Part shown: positions 50,401 to 62,400 of the stretch, one piece after another | Numbering within the stretch: position 1 is the stretch's first letter | Layout of the letters: each line of letters starts with the position of its first letter | Source: Tomocerus qinae | Taxonomy: Eukaryota > Arthropoda > Collembola > Entomobryomorpha > Tomoceridae | Assembly (NCBI GenBank): GCA_020055645.1 | Contig: CM034546.1 | Coordinates: 110,019,375-110,083,374 of the forward strand | Direction of reading: 5' to 3' | DNA length: 64,000 bases | Translations under genes and position numbers: made by a program | Notes under the pieces: generated by a model | The model's input: only the letters and a program-made list of their open reading frames with translations | Database searches by the model: none | Told to the model about the DNA's origin: nothing

Positions 50401-52237
50401 CTTCCTTTTTACCTTTGGTCACTGAAACGGGGCACTGTTGATCATGTAGAGAAATAAAAAAAAGTTTGTTGTTTAATGACTTCCTGAAAATAGCCTTAGG
50501 CAAAAGAAAGTGGAACATGAGATGAAAAAATACCTTTTTAGGTCTTATTACTACGCAGCAGTGTGAACGATTCAGTTCGGTTGTGATAACTTCCTACTTT
50601 AGAAATCAGTTGAATTTTCTTGGGCTTTTATGGGCAAATTTTGCTAACATATTGCAATTGATTGTTAAATTAGATTATGCAAAGTGTCTATAATTATAAT
50701 CACAAGTGTAGCGCAACAAAATGTAAAAAATGCAATAGTACATAATGTTATAAATACTAGAGTACATCACATAAGTCTTTTCTCCTTGTAGTCCTTGATA
50801 ATTTTTATGTAATTATTGGATCGGTGCGTGGTTTACAAGATGTAGATCAGAAAGTATTTATAATTGTAGTAGATATCGTATCGTGCTGTCTGTGTACTAG
50901 TAAAGGTTTAACGAAGCTGTGTAAATTATGTTGGTGAGGGACTTGTGTAAGATTTAAATACTTACTGTCTGAGGGATACAACAAAATATTGTAGATTTTC
51001 CTGTACAACGATTTGTCTTACTAAGGAATAAGTATGTATATATTGTATGTGTAACTAGAAGACATTTAGGTCGACAAAGGCAAAAATCATTTTCTCATAC
51101 AATTTTAACTAAACCATGATAACCAACCAATGTACGTATATTATATGTTAATGTTACTATTGATGTCGATGTTCGTGTATATAAATTTAAAAAATGTTTT
51201 AAAATGTAAGACTATATAGATAGATTTACAATAGACTCTAAGTAACGATTACTAAAGTAAACCTAAGTGCACATAAACCTTTTACCTTGTACTACGATAC
51301 GAAACAAAGCAAAACAGTACGTAAAGCTACAGCGTAAATAGAGGTTACGTTAGTATAAAATGAACAAGTACTTAAGTAATGAATACTTAGGTACTCAAGT
51401 CGTCCGACATTTCTACATGAAGTTTTAAAAGTACCAAATCTTATTAAATTGACTGACTGAGATATTATTATTATTAGTTGTAGATTACTGATTGAATATT
51501 TAAATTAATCCTCATTTTAATGTAAGATGTAGTTCTACAATCCTAGTATATTAAAATGTGTCCGCATGTACGTACATAATAATATTATTGATAGTGTCTA
51601 ATGGGATGTAGTACTACTATGTAGTGTGTACAGACTTACCAAATTGAAAAATAGAGAATCTTACAAGTTTATTGGTGCATTTGAAATTGCATTTGTTTTC
51701 ACGGAAGGGAAATACAGTTAAGTTAACAGGGTTGAGATTTGGGATGGGAATTAAGTTATGGAATCTACTTACCTAACTAATATTTCTGTGCTTTCGTTAA
51801 TTGAATGCATGGACCTAGCGAGGTTAAGTTAATTCAGCTAGAGAACGTGTTCGTGTCAAATGGAGTCATTCTGATTGGGTCGGTGGCTACAGTTTTAATT
51901 TTGTTTTACTATTTTAATTGTAAGTTCATGCCAAGCATCCTCCTCTCACTCTACATTTGGGTGAAAGTTTACCTCCATTTTATTGTAGCCTTGATGTTTC
52001 TTCTCAAAGAGAAAGCTTTATTTTTATCTGTGTAATTTACCTAATGTACCTAACTCATTTTATTCGTCTTATTGTTAGTTTTTAAAAAATACATACCTAA
52101 ATATATCTGTAGTTGACAATTTTAGTTTAGTTGCAATGAAAATAATATTTCCTCATGAAATGCCAAGTATGTATTCTCATTACAATTAAAAATCTCGTTG
52201 TTGCACTGTGAGTACAGTAATTTGCCGCTTACAAATA
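47446..52237. other. Non-coding span: MBD5/6 3' UTR and intergenic DNA
   Basis: No supported coding exon or organised repeat. The first canonical AATAAA after the MBD5/6 stop that I see is at 49031-49036, about 1.6 kb downstream, so the 3' UTR may be long. The remainder is AT-rich. Confidence 0.4.
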
Positions 52238-52243
52238 TTTATT
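52238..52243 (-). terminator. Candidate polyadenylation signal of the small membrane-protein gene
   Basis: TTTATT on + reads AATAAA on the minus strand, about 220 bases after the stop codon of the minus-strand gene. An ATTAAA variant lies closer, at 52314-52319. Confidence 0.4.
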
Positions 52244-52463
52244 CTTTCATGCATACACTCCATATATCAAAATAAATATAATACTTAATTCTATATTAAA
52301 GGCAGTAAACCATTTTAATAAACACCACATTCATCACCAGTTTCTTAGCAGATTCTTAACAATTATATTGTATTAGTTGTCCCTATAAGGATCATTGAAA
52401 ACAAAGACATTAGCTATAGAAAATTATTCTATTTTGGAAAGACAGATTCATCTTTAATGATGA

Positions 52464-52895
52464 TTAGAAATGATTTTCTTCGTCAATTTGTGAATTATTC
52501 CTTAGGCGCTGTTTTTCTTGGTCTGCTTGATGTTCATTTAACGCATAGAAGACGAAGCACAAGGCCGCCATAGTGAAGCTAACATTGGAGACATATAGAA
52601 AGATAATACTACTGCTGGGTTTCTCTCTTGTATTTTCTTGAAAAATACCAACCACCGATAGTAAAATCGAGATAAAAGGCATTAGCAAACCAACCAATAC
52701 GTGAATAACTGCCATGATCCCGTCTTTTCTCCCATTGATACACATTCGATAGTAAGAACCCAAAGCAAACCCACCACTAAATTTCGCCAAAGGTGAATTA
52801 TTGGCATCTCCAACGAAATAAAGGATAATAACAACAACGAGATGACAAATGAAGAGGGCGATACCCCATCCACATGCAGTGTCCTTGCTAGCCAT
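52464..52895 (-). CDS. Small multi-pass membrane protein, unidentified (143 aa)
   Basis: This is a single coding exon. On the minus strand a pyrimidine tract ending TTGTTTTTCAG leaves a 20-base leader before ATG, so the gene is spliced in its 5' UTR. Hydrophobic segments lie at about residues 9-29 (GIALFICHLVVVIILYFVG), 59-84 (GIMAVIHVLVGLLMPFISIL onward) and 96-120 (IIFLYVSNVSFTMAALCFVF). A weaker one at 40-52 would give three or four membrane passes. The tail is polar and acidic (HQADQEKQRLRNN...DEENHF). Composition and layout look like a genuine small tetraspan-type protein, but I do not recognise the family and assign no function. Upstream leader exons should lie at higher coordinates but cannot be placed. 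Confidence 0.7.
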   Translation of the reverse strand: MASKDTACGWGIALFICHLVVVIILYFVGDANNSPLAKFSGGFALGSYYRMCINGRKDGIMAVIHVLVGLLMPFISILLSVVGIFQENTREKPSSSIIFLYVSNVSFTMAALCFVFYALNEHQADQEKQRLRNNSQIDEENHF

Positions 52896-52915
52896 TTCGT
52901 GCTTCTCAAGAAATT

Positions 52916-55160
52916 CTGAAAAACAACAATTAAGACTATAATATTATTATGTATCTTCATCCAATGAACACAATGATTTAGTATAGATAGATAGTATAGA
53001 TTTTGCGTAAACTCATGAAAATTGAAAATATTCAAACTGTAAGGAGATCAAAAGGCATACTTAATGTTAACAGAAATTGTATAATCACAGCAGGTAAGAA
53101 TTTCTATTTGTGTAAAGAATGCGCTATAATGTAAATTAGGATAATTCGCTTTGATATTCATAGACACATACAACCAACCGAGGAGTATAAAAGTTTGTTG
53201 AAACAAAATGTTTAAAATGCTACTATGTATATTCTCATGCGTAGACAGCGCTATCAATTATAAAGAAGAATACCTTCAATTTTTGTTGTAGACGAACCGA
53301 GAAATGTCTACAAATGAATAAAAAATAATACAAATAAAATGAGGGCTGGATGAACCGAATTTTGTGTCGTCAGCTGTACTTGTTACAAAACAATACCCAT
53401 CTAACTTTATTAAACGCGTAAAAAGGATGGTAGAGTAGGAAAATAAGGAAGAACAGGATCTCAATGCTGTTGTATGGAATATGGAATTGACATGTAAGAC
53501 TCGGGTTGCGGTTTGGCCTTGGCTGATGATATTTGTGTCTGCCGTCTGTCTCTGGTTGCTCCAATGTATAGCAAGCATATGTAATGATTGGACAACTAAT
53601 ATTATAGCTTATTATTAGGTTACATAACGAAAGACACCCGTCAACAGAAGTGACCGCTTTTTATTGTATTTCTATTCTCAGATAGATAGTTTATCTGGAA
53701 ACCACCACCACATTTCCCTTTCTACATTTAGCATGTATTGATTGTACTTCCGTCCAAGGACAATACAAGCAAGTTTACTAATTTCATCATGTTATTATGA
53801 TTTGAATTTCAATTTGCAACACGGTTTGCATTAAATCTGATAAAACCATATCAAAGTTTTCTGTTTTTAAGTAGTTTTTTGTAAGTTTTTGTTTTAAGTA
53901 CGTTTTTAAATGTGGCTTTCGATAGAATCCAAAGAGCAGAACCCTATAAAACATTTTTGAATCATTTCATTTTAATTGAATGTGAACTATTTTTAAAGGT
54001 CAGCAAACCGAGGTTTACTACAAACTGTAGAGTGGTGCTTTCTACAGCATATCAAATTCACTAATAAGCAATAATACCTATAAATTATCGATCTGACTAA
54101 TACTACCTGTAAATACATTGTTACACCATATAATTTTAAGTTCCACCTCTCGACTCCGCCATACACATCAAACATAATATGACATAAACACTAAAACGGG
54201 TTAAATTCCATTAAAATATATTGACTTGAATATTGAATATTAAAGACATGAACAGCATGAAATTGGCGTTGTTCTATGGTCATGCATTAATAATGCTGAG
54301 TTAGAACACGTTTTTCCTCTTAGTTTTAATTTAAGTCAAATAGAAGCACAGACAAAAGAATATGTGTGGTAGTCTTTGGTTTATAGAAAAGCTCGACAAG
54401 TTTATAAATAAATAATATCTTTGTGTGTGGTTATTGGAAAGTATTATTTATTCCCTTAATGGAAGTTTACGTTTGATATTTGGTGTGACACCAGCACTCA
54501 TTGTCCGTAAATAATATAACGCGTGAAAAAAAACTTGTGGGAGGACAGCCAAAATTGTTTCTATGTTTTCACGCACTTTGCATAGGCATCTATTACTGCA
54601 CGTGGCATAATTCATTTGATTTCATACACAAATGCCATAGTGGGTTCAATGGAACACTCTTGAGTACTACAAACTCATTATTATGCACACAACACAGGGC
54701 ATCGATTGTATTTCTTGACATTGGGGAGCTTTTACAAGTATTACTACTTATCCATGCTAAAGTATTAATTTTTAACTCATACTAAAACAAATGTCAAGCT
54801 TTATCTTTCGCTAAATAAAAATATAACTTTCACTTTATTGTTCACATTAATTTTCATTTTTCAAGCTTTCACCGATTTTCCCAAGACAGAAAGTTAAGTG
54901 AAGACAATTTGTAGGAAAAGGATTGATAGCAAATAGGTAATGCGCTACCCAAAATCTACAACCACACGATGAACAGGTCATACAGAGACTTATGTACTCT
55001 CTTCTCGGGGGCACCTTTATCTAGTGTAAATTCATTAATGTGAAGTTAATTCTCAAAAATGTAAAAATTCATTAACTTGGAGATAACTGTCAAATAACCT
55101 ATGCATTACCATCTAGGTTATCCTACAGTAATTTGAGATTCTTTGTAAATAAAGTTTAGC
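52916..55160. other. Upstream region of the minus-strand membrane-protein gene
   Basis: Probably contains its first intron and leader exon(s). The minus-strand open frames near 53276-53578 have no recognisable content. No promoter element can be named. Confidence 0.3.
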
Positions 55161-55221
55161 GCCCCTGGGAACTGCCCCCATGATCAGCTGTAACCGAAGG
55201 GGTTTACTTTATGGGAACTTT

Positions 55222-55392
55222 CCTAGTATACCGACGCTCAAGGGAATAGACCAGTATAGCTCATTCGAAAGATCTCGTCGATCAGATCACAATTATCGTA
55301 TTCATTTTTGGGGCAACCCCCTAAATAAGAAAGTTACTATGGTCAGTCAAAGTAACGTATCGGTCTATTCCGTTGATCGTCGGTATACTAGG
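55222..55392. repeat. Foldback element with 31-bp inverted arms
   Basis: The arm at 55222-55252 (CCTAGTATACCGACG...) and the inverse arm at 55362-55392 agree at 29 of 31 bases and enclose a 109-bp loop. Inside the loop GTTACT and AGTAAC near 55332-55356 form a second small stem. The surrounding 55155-55720 is GC-richer than its flanks, suggesting a larger inserted element whose ends I cannot define. Confidence 0.75.
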
Positions 55393-55796
55393 AATTAGCC
55401 CCCCTTTATGTGATACCCGCCTCGTGTACCCAGATTTAGCAGGCTCAAAACCCTTGCCCTTGCTATAAGGAGACAAGATAAACTCGGATACCTGTTCACT
55501 GAATGGCCATAAATTCCCTCGGAGTGATTAGATATTGTCCTTCGAGAAGTAGGAAAAGGAATTGCTGACTTTGTTGCACATCTCGCCCCCTTCACAACCA
55601 ATGTGTTCGCTAACCATTGCTGCATTGGAGACGCCGGGTAGGCAAAGACCATCCCAGTAAAACCTTAACGCAAAGACCTAATCTGACGGGAGTACCTCCC
55701 CGGGTCGGTTTATTTCAGAAAATTGAAGTTATTTTTTCTTTATCTTAGTTTAATTTGGTCGATAAAGCTTTTAGTTAAATTTACTCTAATTCTCGG

Positions 55797-55946
55797 CTAG
55801 ACAAGCTTTGACGAACTTAGACCAATGTAGACAAACTTAGACCAATTTCGACAAACTTAGACCAATTTCGACAAACCTAGACAAATTTAGACGAACATAG
55901 ACGTACTTAGACAAACATAGACGAACTTAGACAAATTTAGACCAAC
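55797..55946. repeat. 10-bp minisatellite, about 15 copies
   Basis: A strict 10-bp period with consensus ACAAACTTAG (variants ACGAACTTAG, ACCAATTTAG, ACCAATTTCG) runs without indels for about 150 bp. A 20-bp higher-order alternation of ACAAAC and ACCAAT units is visible in the first half. Confidence 0.9.
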
Positions 55947-58900
55947 AGCCCTATTAAGTCTAATGCGTTCGATTTCTGTCTCCAAATGTTCAAATTTAAG
56001 AAAAAAATGCAATTCTACCTGTAGATTGGCGGAGTTTATTGTTTCATTTAATAGGTAGATCTTAGCTCTTAACTATATGTATTATTAGATATTTTAGCAA
56101 GTTATCTATTGCAAACAACAAGACAACAACACCAATCACTTGAAACTTCATGATGATGATGATGAAAAAAAAATGTTGCAGTAGTGTTTGCCGACATATT
56201 TTACTTACAAATGGAATGTTTACATTAGGATAAACATATTTTTTTTTGAAATAATGTATAAAACTTTGCAAATGAACATAATTTGCATGAAACTGCATGA
56301 TCTGCACATATTAAAATTGTAAGTAAAATACAGGTGGCTAGTAATGATTAGATACACCATTCCATCCAAGTGCATTAGCTTGTAAGTATATCTCGTTTGA
56401 GTTTAGTATTACATTGCCCCACAGATATGTAGGAACAAACTTAATTATAAAATATTGATATTTAGTGCTGCTTATTATCTATGATATATCATATTATATT
56501 ATGTCGTACTCTAAATATGGCCTTAATGACAGTACCAACTGAAGTGAAAGTTCCATTAGACATGAAATTAGAGATGCCATCATAAATAATTAATATACGG
56601 GTAGGCAATAACTAATAAGTCATTTCTACTCGTTGACACAGGGTATAATTACATGTTTTGATTGAGATGTGGGGGATGACGTTAAATGAACAGCAAGGGA
56701 AGACGAGTGCCGCAAAGGAAGTATGAGCGGAGAAGATAAAGTTTGTAAAGATGTAGAGCGAGTATCTGTGGTTTTGTTTGCTTTCACTCCTTAAAGTTTA
56801 GTCGCTTTCCACAACATGCATCTTACTGCCTCGGCTCTTGTTTCATGTTGATGTTGGTTGGTGAGTGAATGAGTGTGTTGGAGTGAGTTTAGTACTTATA
56901 GTAGTGGCTAGTAGATATGACTCTTCTGCCCGACTTTATCTTCTCACCTATAGGCATTTTTATCTCGCCGAAACTCGAGCATTCCTACTCCCCGCAGTCA
57001 CTACTAGTATAAGTAACTGGAGCACGATGAATTTCCAAGCGACTGACTACCATTCACTATCATACCAGTCAACACGGTAGTTCTACCTACATCAACGACA
57101 GTCTTTGATTCATCTTTTCGGTTTGTGATTAGTTAGCACATCTGCCCTGTCGTCTTCCCACTCCTTTAGTCATAAATATAGTCAGAGTAAACTTTATGAA
57201 TTTATTTCCTTTTATTTACCATATGAAAACCCATAACTAAACAGATTACTCTTCTTTGATATGACAGCTGATCTACGTACGTTAGTCATGTCAAGATACT
57301 TGAATTGATCTATGACAATCTCATAACTGCGCAGTATTATACCTTTATGAACTCAAAGAGCACCTGAAGCTCCAAAACTACTCACAGTCAACACAATATG
57401 TCCAAAGCCAATCCTACTAATAGCCTATTAGTACCTGGTTAATTGCATTACTGAGATAAAAGCAAATCTTACCTTTACTGATCCTTTCACTCCTTTGTAC
57501 ATTTTAACTTTAGGGCTTCCTTCATTATCTAATATATTATATGCACATACTAATTCAAACTACATACATAAACTATTTACATCTACTAGCTACTTTATAA
57601 TTGGAAATGAAATATTGTTCTTGCCCAACAAATATTTTTAATTACCAAGCAAAATGTAATGAAATGCATGGTTTGCACTAGTAGATTATTAATAGACATT
57701 GTCAACAATGTTTTCAAAATTAGCTGGAAGTTGTAGATGTAGACCAAATAATGTCATGACATGCAAATATTATGCATAAAGTATGCAGAGACCAGTGAGA
57801 CCACTAAATATATTTTTGGACGAGAGTTTTTCCCTCAGCAATTGTTCTTTAAAACAGAATTAGGGGCAATAATATGGATTAGTGTCATACGATGAAATAC
57901 GACTGGCTGTTTAATAAAAGTAGTTTAAAATATATGTAGTACCCTATTACAGATAAGAAATATACATTTATAGTTAGTGTATCATACATTCTATACGAAA
58001 TGTTACACATCTGCAAACAACTTTTCCTTTTCAATATGCAACGGTGAATTGTAAATAGACATTGTCAGTTTTGTCAATAGGAATACTTTCAAACTTAGCT
58101 TTTGTCAACTTTGGTAGATTACACATCCATTTTTCTTGATATACCCTGAATTCTTTTCATTCTTTGGAATTGGTTGGTAGACTAAGTCAAGATATGATAA
58201 ACATAAAATATTCTTGCATACTTTTATTATCAAAATCCTTTTCTAATTTTTAAAATGAGAAAATCAAGATTTTTGTACTTTTTTAAACGATGAAATCACA
58301 CTTGTTTCATAAAATATAATTATACGTAATGTTATTAATGCAAAATAAAATAGCACAGTAAATAAAAAATTTTTATTCAGAACATTCAGAAATGTGTTAA
58401 TATATTTTTAGGATATTTACAAAGTAGTTTGTTAATCTTAACTTTTTTTAGTTTGCCACACATATTTTAACAATTGCTATTGCTACCTAAATGCGTACGA
58501 TTATCTGCAAGATTTATAGAGTATGATAGTAGTTCAATTCAAACCAAGATTTCTCTGCTGGTGGTGCTGAGAAAGATCTATGTTCTTACCTTGTTTTATG
58601 CTATTTGAGTGAGTAGGTGTATTTTTATTTTTTTGTGTCTTTTATTTGTATCTAAGTAATCTTTAAAATAAGATAGATAATTTCTATCTTTAATAATAAA
58701 GTATGTTTCAAAAATTCATTCATATTTATACAAATATTTAATGTTTAATTTAACTTCCTGATATTTATGCTTATGTATTACAAATCTCCAAATGAATATA
58801 GTATAGTAATTCAATGGTAGTGACTAGGAAATTATTGAAATAGGGAATTGGACATTGGGATAGTGCAGACATTATTGTTTGGATAAGGAAAGTTGTGGGG

Positions 58901-59440
58901 TAAAGCATATTATAATATTGAGAACGGACATAAGAGTTGGGTTTGTGTGAGTGGGAGAGATATATGCAAAGCCCGAGGAGAAAAGCTTCGGGGAGTTCAT
59001 TCCACTGTGTGAAAGGAAATAAGTGTGGCGAGAAGAAAGGTAAGAAAAGAAAGTAAAAGGGAGTAGTATTTGAAAAGAGTTGGAAAAAGTAAAAGCAGTC
59101 GGGTGTAATGGTTCTGGGTCATTCTCATAAGTCGACTGTTGAGTTGAATTAAGTTGATCTACAGTGAGTTGAGTTCACAAGGGAAGGACTCTCGTGGCAG
59201 AAGATATTCTATCTCTTGTCTGCCTTGCTCCTCTACTCTCCCTGTTTGTTAGCATCGCTGGAGTGAAAAGAACAAAATAGAATGGGAGAAAGTAACGATA
59301 AGGTACTTAGACGTCTAACGGGAGCATAGTGCGGTGGGGAGGTAGGCAAAACTCACAATCAGTGCCTAGGTAGGTTGATATATATGTGAATAGTTAGCTA
59401 TGTATCTACTATTGCTACTTGTGCCCTGCCTTGTCATGCA
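55947..59440. other. Non-coding region, nothing supported
   Basis: AT-rich DNA. A GC-richer patch at about 56680-57080 contains a donor-like GTTG followed by GTGAGTGA near 56860, which could belong to a leader exon or lncRNA. Nothing more can be said. Confidence 0.3.
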
Positions 59441-59442
59441 AC

Positions 59443-59459
59443 GAGAGAGAGAGAGAGAG
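59443..59459. repeat. (GA)n microsatellite
   Basis: An uninterrupted GA dinucleotide run of about 17 bases. In arthropods GAGA runs can bind GAGA factor-type proteins, but here it may be simple sequence only. Confidence 0.8.
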
Positions 59460-59460
59460 T

Positions 59461-62400
59461 CGGAGAAGAAATCGATTCTCAGCTCCCCCACTACTATATA
59501 TTTATGTATCTTTGTGATACCATTTGTAAATATAGCGTCCTCTGAAATACTCAATCCATAGATCTACTCTTATAGATCAGCGGAATTGAAAGATATTTCG
59601 TTGTACTTCTGTGTGCTCTTGATCTGGCTATTGTTATTGGTTTTGCCAATTTCCTAACTTAGGTAAAAGAAAGTCAATTTGACTCTTTTGTATACTTGGG
59701 CAGTGAATCCTAGTGTACACAGTAGTCTAAAACCTAATAAAAAAGTATGGTCAGCATGCACCTGCCCGTACCCACTTAATGGACCTTTGGAATTAAATCC
59801 CTATATCTCTATTGTCTGTTAACATTGTCTTAAGACAGGTGGAGATTAGCTCTAATTTCTAATTGCCTCGAGATGCATCTCAGACGAGTAACTACTTTTC
59901 TATTTACTTAAGTGATGGGAGTGAGAAAGGGAAACATTATACCAACAACCGCTCCCCATCCCAGGCAATTGTTGCATCTATTTTTAATAACAGGGTTACA
60001 CACTCTTTTAGCCTATACAAACATGACAATTTATACCGTTTTGATTTTATGCCTAGGTATAAAAACCACCTAGAAGCGTAACACCCAAAACATAGGCTAT
60101 TCTGTTTCCTTCCTAAATTCTACAAACTTCCATTCACTACACTATGCCTGCTTGTACGATAATTGTAAGTCACGAATATACAGATCCCTGGATTAAATAT
60201 ATTACACAACTCTCTTCTGTCCGTCTGCTAAAGGCGTTTATTTTCCCAGGAGAAAGTTGGTCAGGTTCCTTTGACGCACTGATCTTTCTCCTCATAATGG
60301 AACTACTATAAAATGCATGATTATTTTCATATTTGTAATGCACATAGAAGTTAATTCAACAATATATAAACCTACGTACAACATCCATTCAGTATTTTGT
60401 ATCTACTTTTAATGACATTTCTATTTAAGTAGTACTATAATATTCTATTTTCAGACAAATAAGTATCACAATATCTGTAGGTAAATTTACCATTCATAAT
60501 CATGACTGTCTATGTTATGAGTTGTGTTTATTTGTTGGAGAAATAGTCGACAGATATTGGGAAAGACGACTAGTAAACAAGACAGGTAGTGAAAAGTGGT
60601 GATAACTCATAGAGTATAGGAGACAAAATATTATGAGTAGGAATTAGTGGTATAAATGCATAATGCATAGTCCTCTGGCATGATAATGTGTCTAAATGTT
60701 GGTGATAGGTAGAGGGTAGGTTGTTGTGTGTTTGGTATATGTATATAGATAGTGCGAGAGTAAGTGTCGTCACGGAAAAAATGGGAAATAATCTAGGTGG
60801 AAGAGAGTTGGAGTAGTTTGTGTAGTGAGAGGAGTGCGAGTGGCACAACTATGGGATGGAGAGAGAGACAGCTTGCTAAGTTCGGTTAGGGCTGCTTTGC
60901 TTTGGCTGTGGCCAAGCGGAGGATCGATCCAAAGGGGAAGGAAAAGGCAACGCTAGCTGAGTGAACTAGAGACTGCTACTTGCTACGTAGCCCCAGTCTG
61001 ACTCTCCATTGTATTCTATGTCTACTCTCCTGTACATCGCTAGACTTCTCTTTCTCCCTGGTAAATGTGTTGCGCCTGTTCTCGCACTTCCAACTTTCAC
61101 TCGGTGTGTGTCCTCGAATTTGGATACTGACTTCAGTTGACTTGACTGGACAGATTTTCTCGCAGCTTCGGCTACTTCACTACATTATAGACACAGAGGC
61201 CACAGAGACATCAGCTCTTCATTCTCTTCTAATCGCTACACACAAAGTGCATCGTGCGTGCCTCATATCCTACGTATCTGTTTCCCTGACACACGAATAC
61301 ATAGCGATATACACCCAGCACACTGACTGACTGCCCTGTTTGTCTTGCTTCACTCACTCGGATAACATCCACTAACATACTGCGTATGAACATGAACATT
61401 ACTAAGTTGTTTTATGTAAGCTTATAATTTACTACTACGGTCCGACTTCCGATACAAACCACGGTACTATTCACTGACAAACTATTCCAAGAGAAATTTC
61501 TCTACTATATACACTACGACTTGGATTCTATAATTTTCTGGAAAATACTAGATAACTTCTGTTCAAGATCATAGAAATGTTTCTTCGTCTGTGCATAGCA
61601 AGAATTTACTCGCAGTTGTCTTCACGTGGGTAGACAGAGTATTGGTTACATATATCCTTCACTTGTTTTCTAGATAAAAACAAAGTCTGCGTCAATCTAG
61701 TTCACTATTAGTATCCTCGCCAGATCCTTTTTTACAAACTCCGACTACCATTCTTCCTTCTCGGATTTCCCCACTTTGTCTTTTGCAATTCAAGATTGGG
61801 AAAGAGATGCTTTTTGTGTTCCTACAGTCTATATATACATGTAGTGTGAATTGACTAGAGGATTCTTGACCAGTCAGTGATTTCCCTATTAGCATCACTT
61901 CCTTATATAACAACCTCGAATAGGCGTTACGTGGGTGAAAGAAAGGCGGAGAAAAGAGATCACCCACTTGTTTCCCATCCATAAGAATGAAACTTGTGAA
62001 AACATGCACAGATACCGACATGTACGTGAATGCTGAATAGAATCTGAAATTGAACAGGTAGCAGGCAACGTTCTCTCCTACAGTGTAATGTACACACAGC
62101 TCTAGAAATGAAATTGAGACAACTTGTCAAATGGATTTTGTTTTCTGCATAGAATACAAAGAGGGAAAAGCCATTTGGGTTGACCACACGCCAAAATACA
62201 AGACACATCCACTCAACTTCAGATTACTTCATGTCTCCCTCCGACTCTGCTCATTAGAAAACTCTTGTTTCTTTCTCCACTCCATTTCTAGTGTCTTCCC
62301 CTCGTACCATTACTGAATCTCTACGACACACAATTACCATTCCTTTCCCAGAGTGTCCAGCAAGTTGAGAAAAACTCATTCAAGTGCATCGAATCTAGTA

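Noticed and set aside
55395-55652. Minus-strand 85-codon frame in the GC-rich block
   Set aside because: No recognisable domain and no splice or start context. The open frame can be explained by GC-richer composition of a repeat.
55797-55946. Telomere-type repeat
   Set aside because: The arthropod telomeric unit is TTAGG. This array has a 10-bp unit containing TTAGAC and is interstitial.
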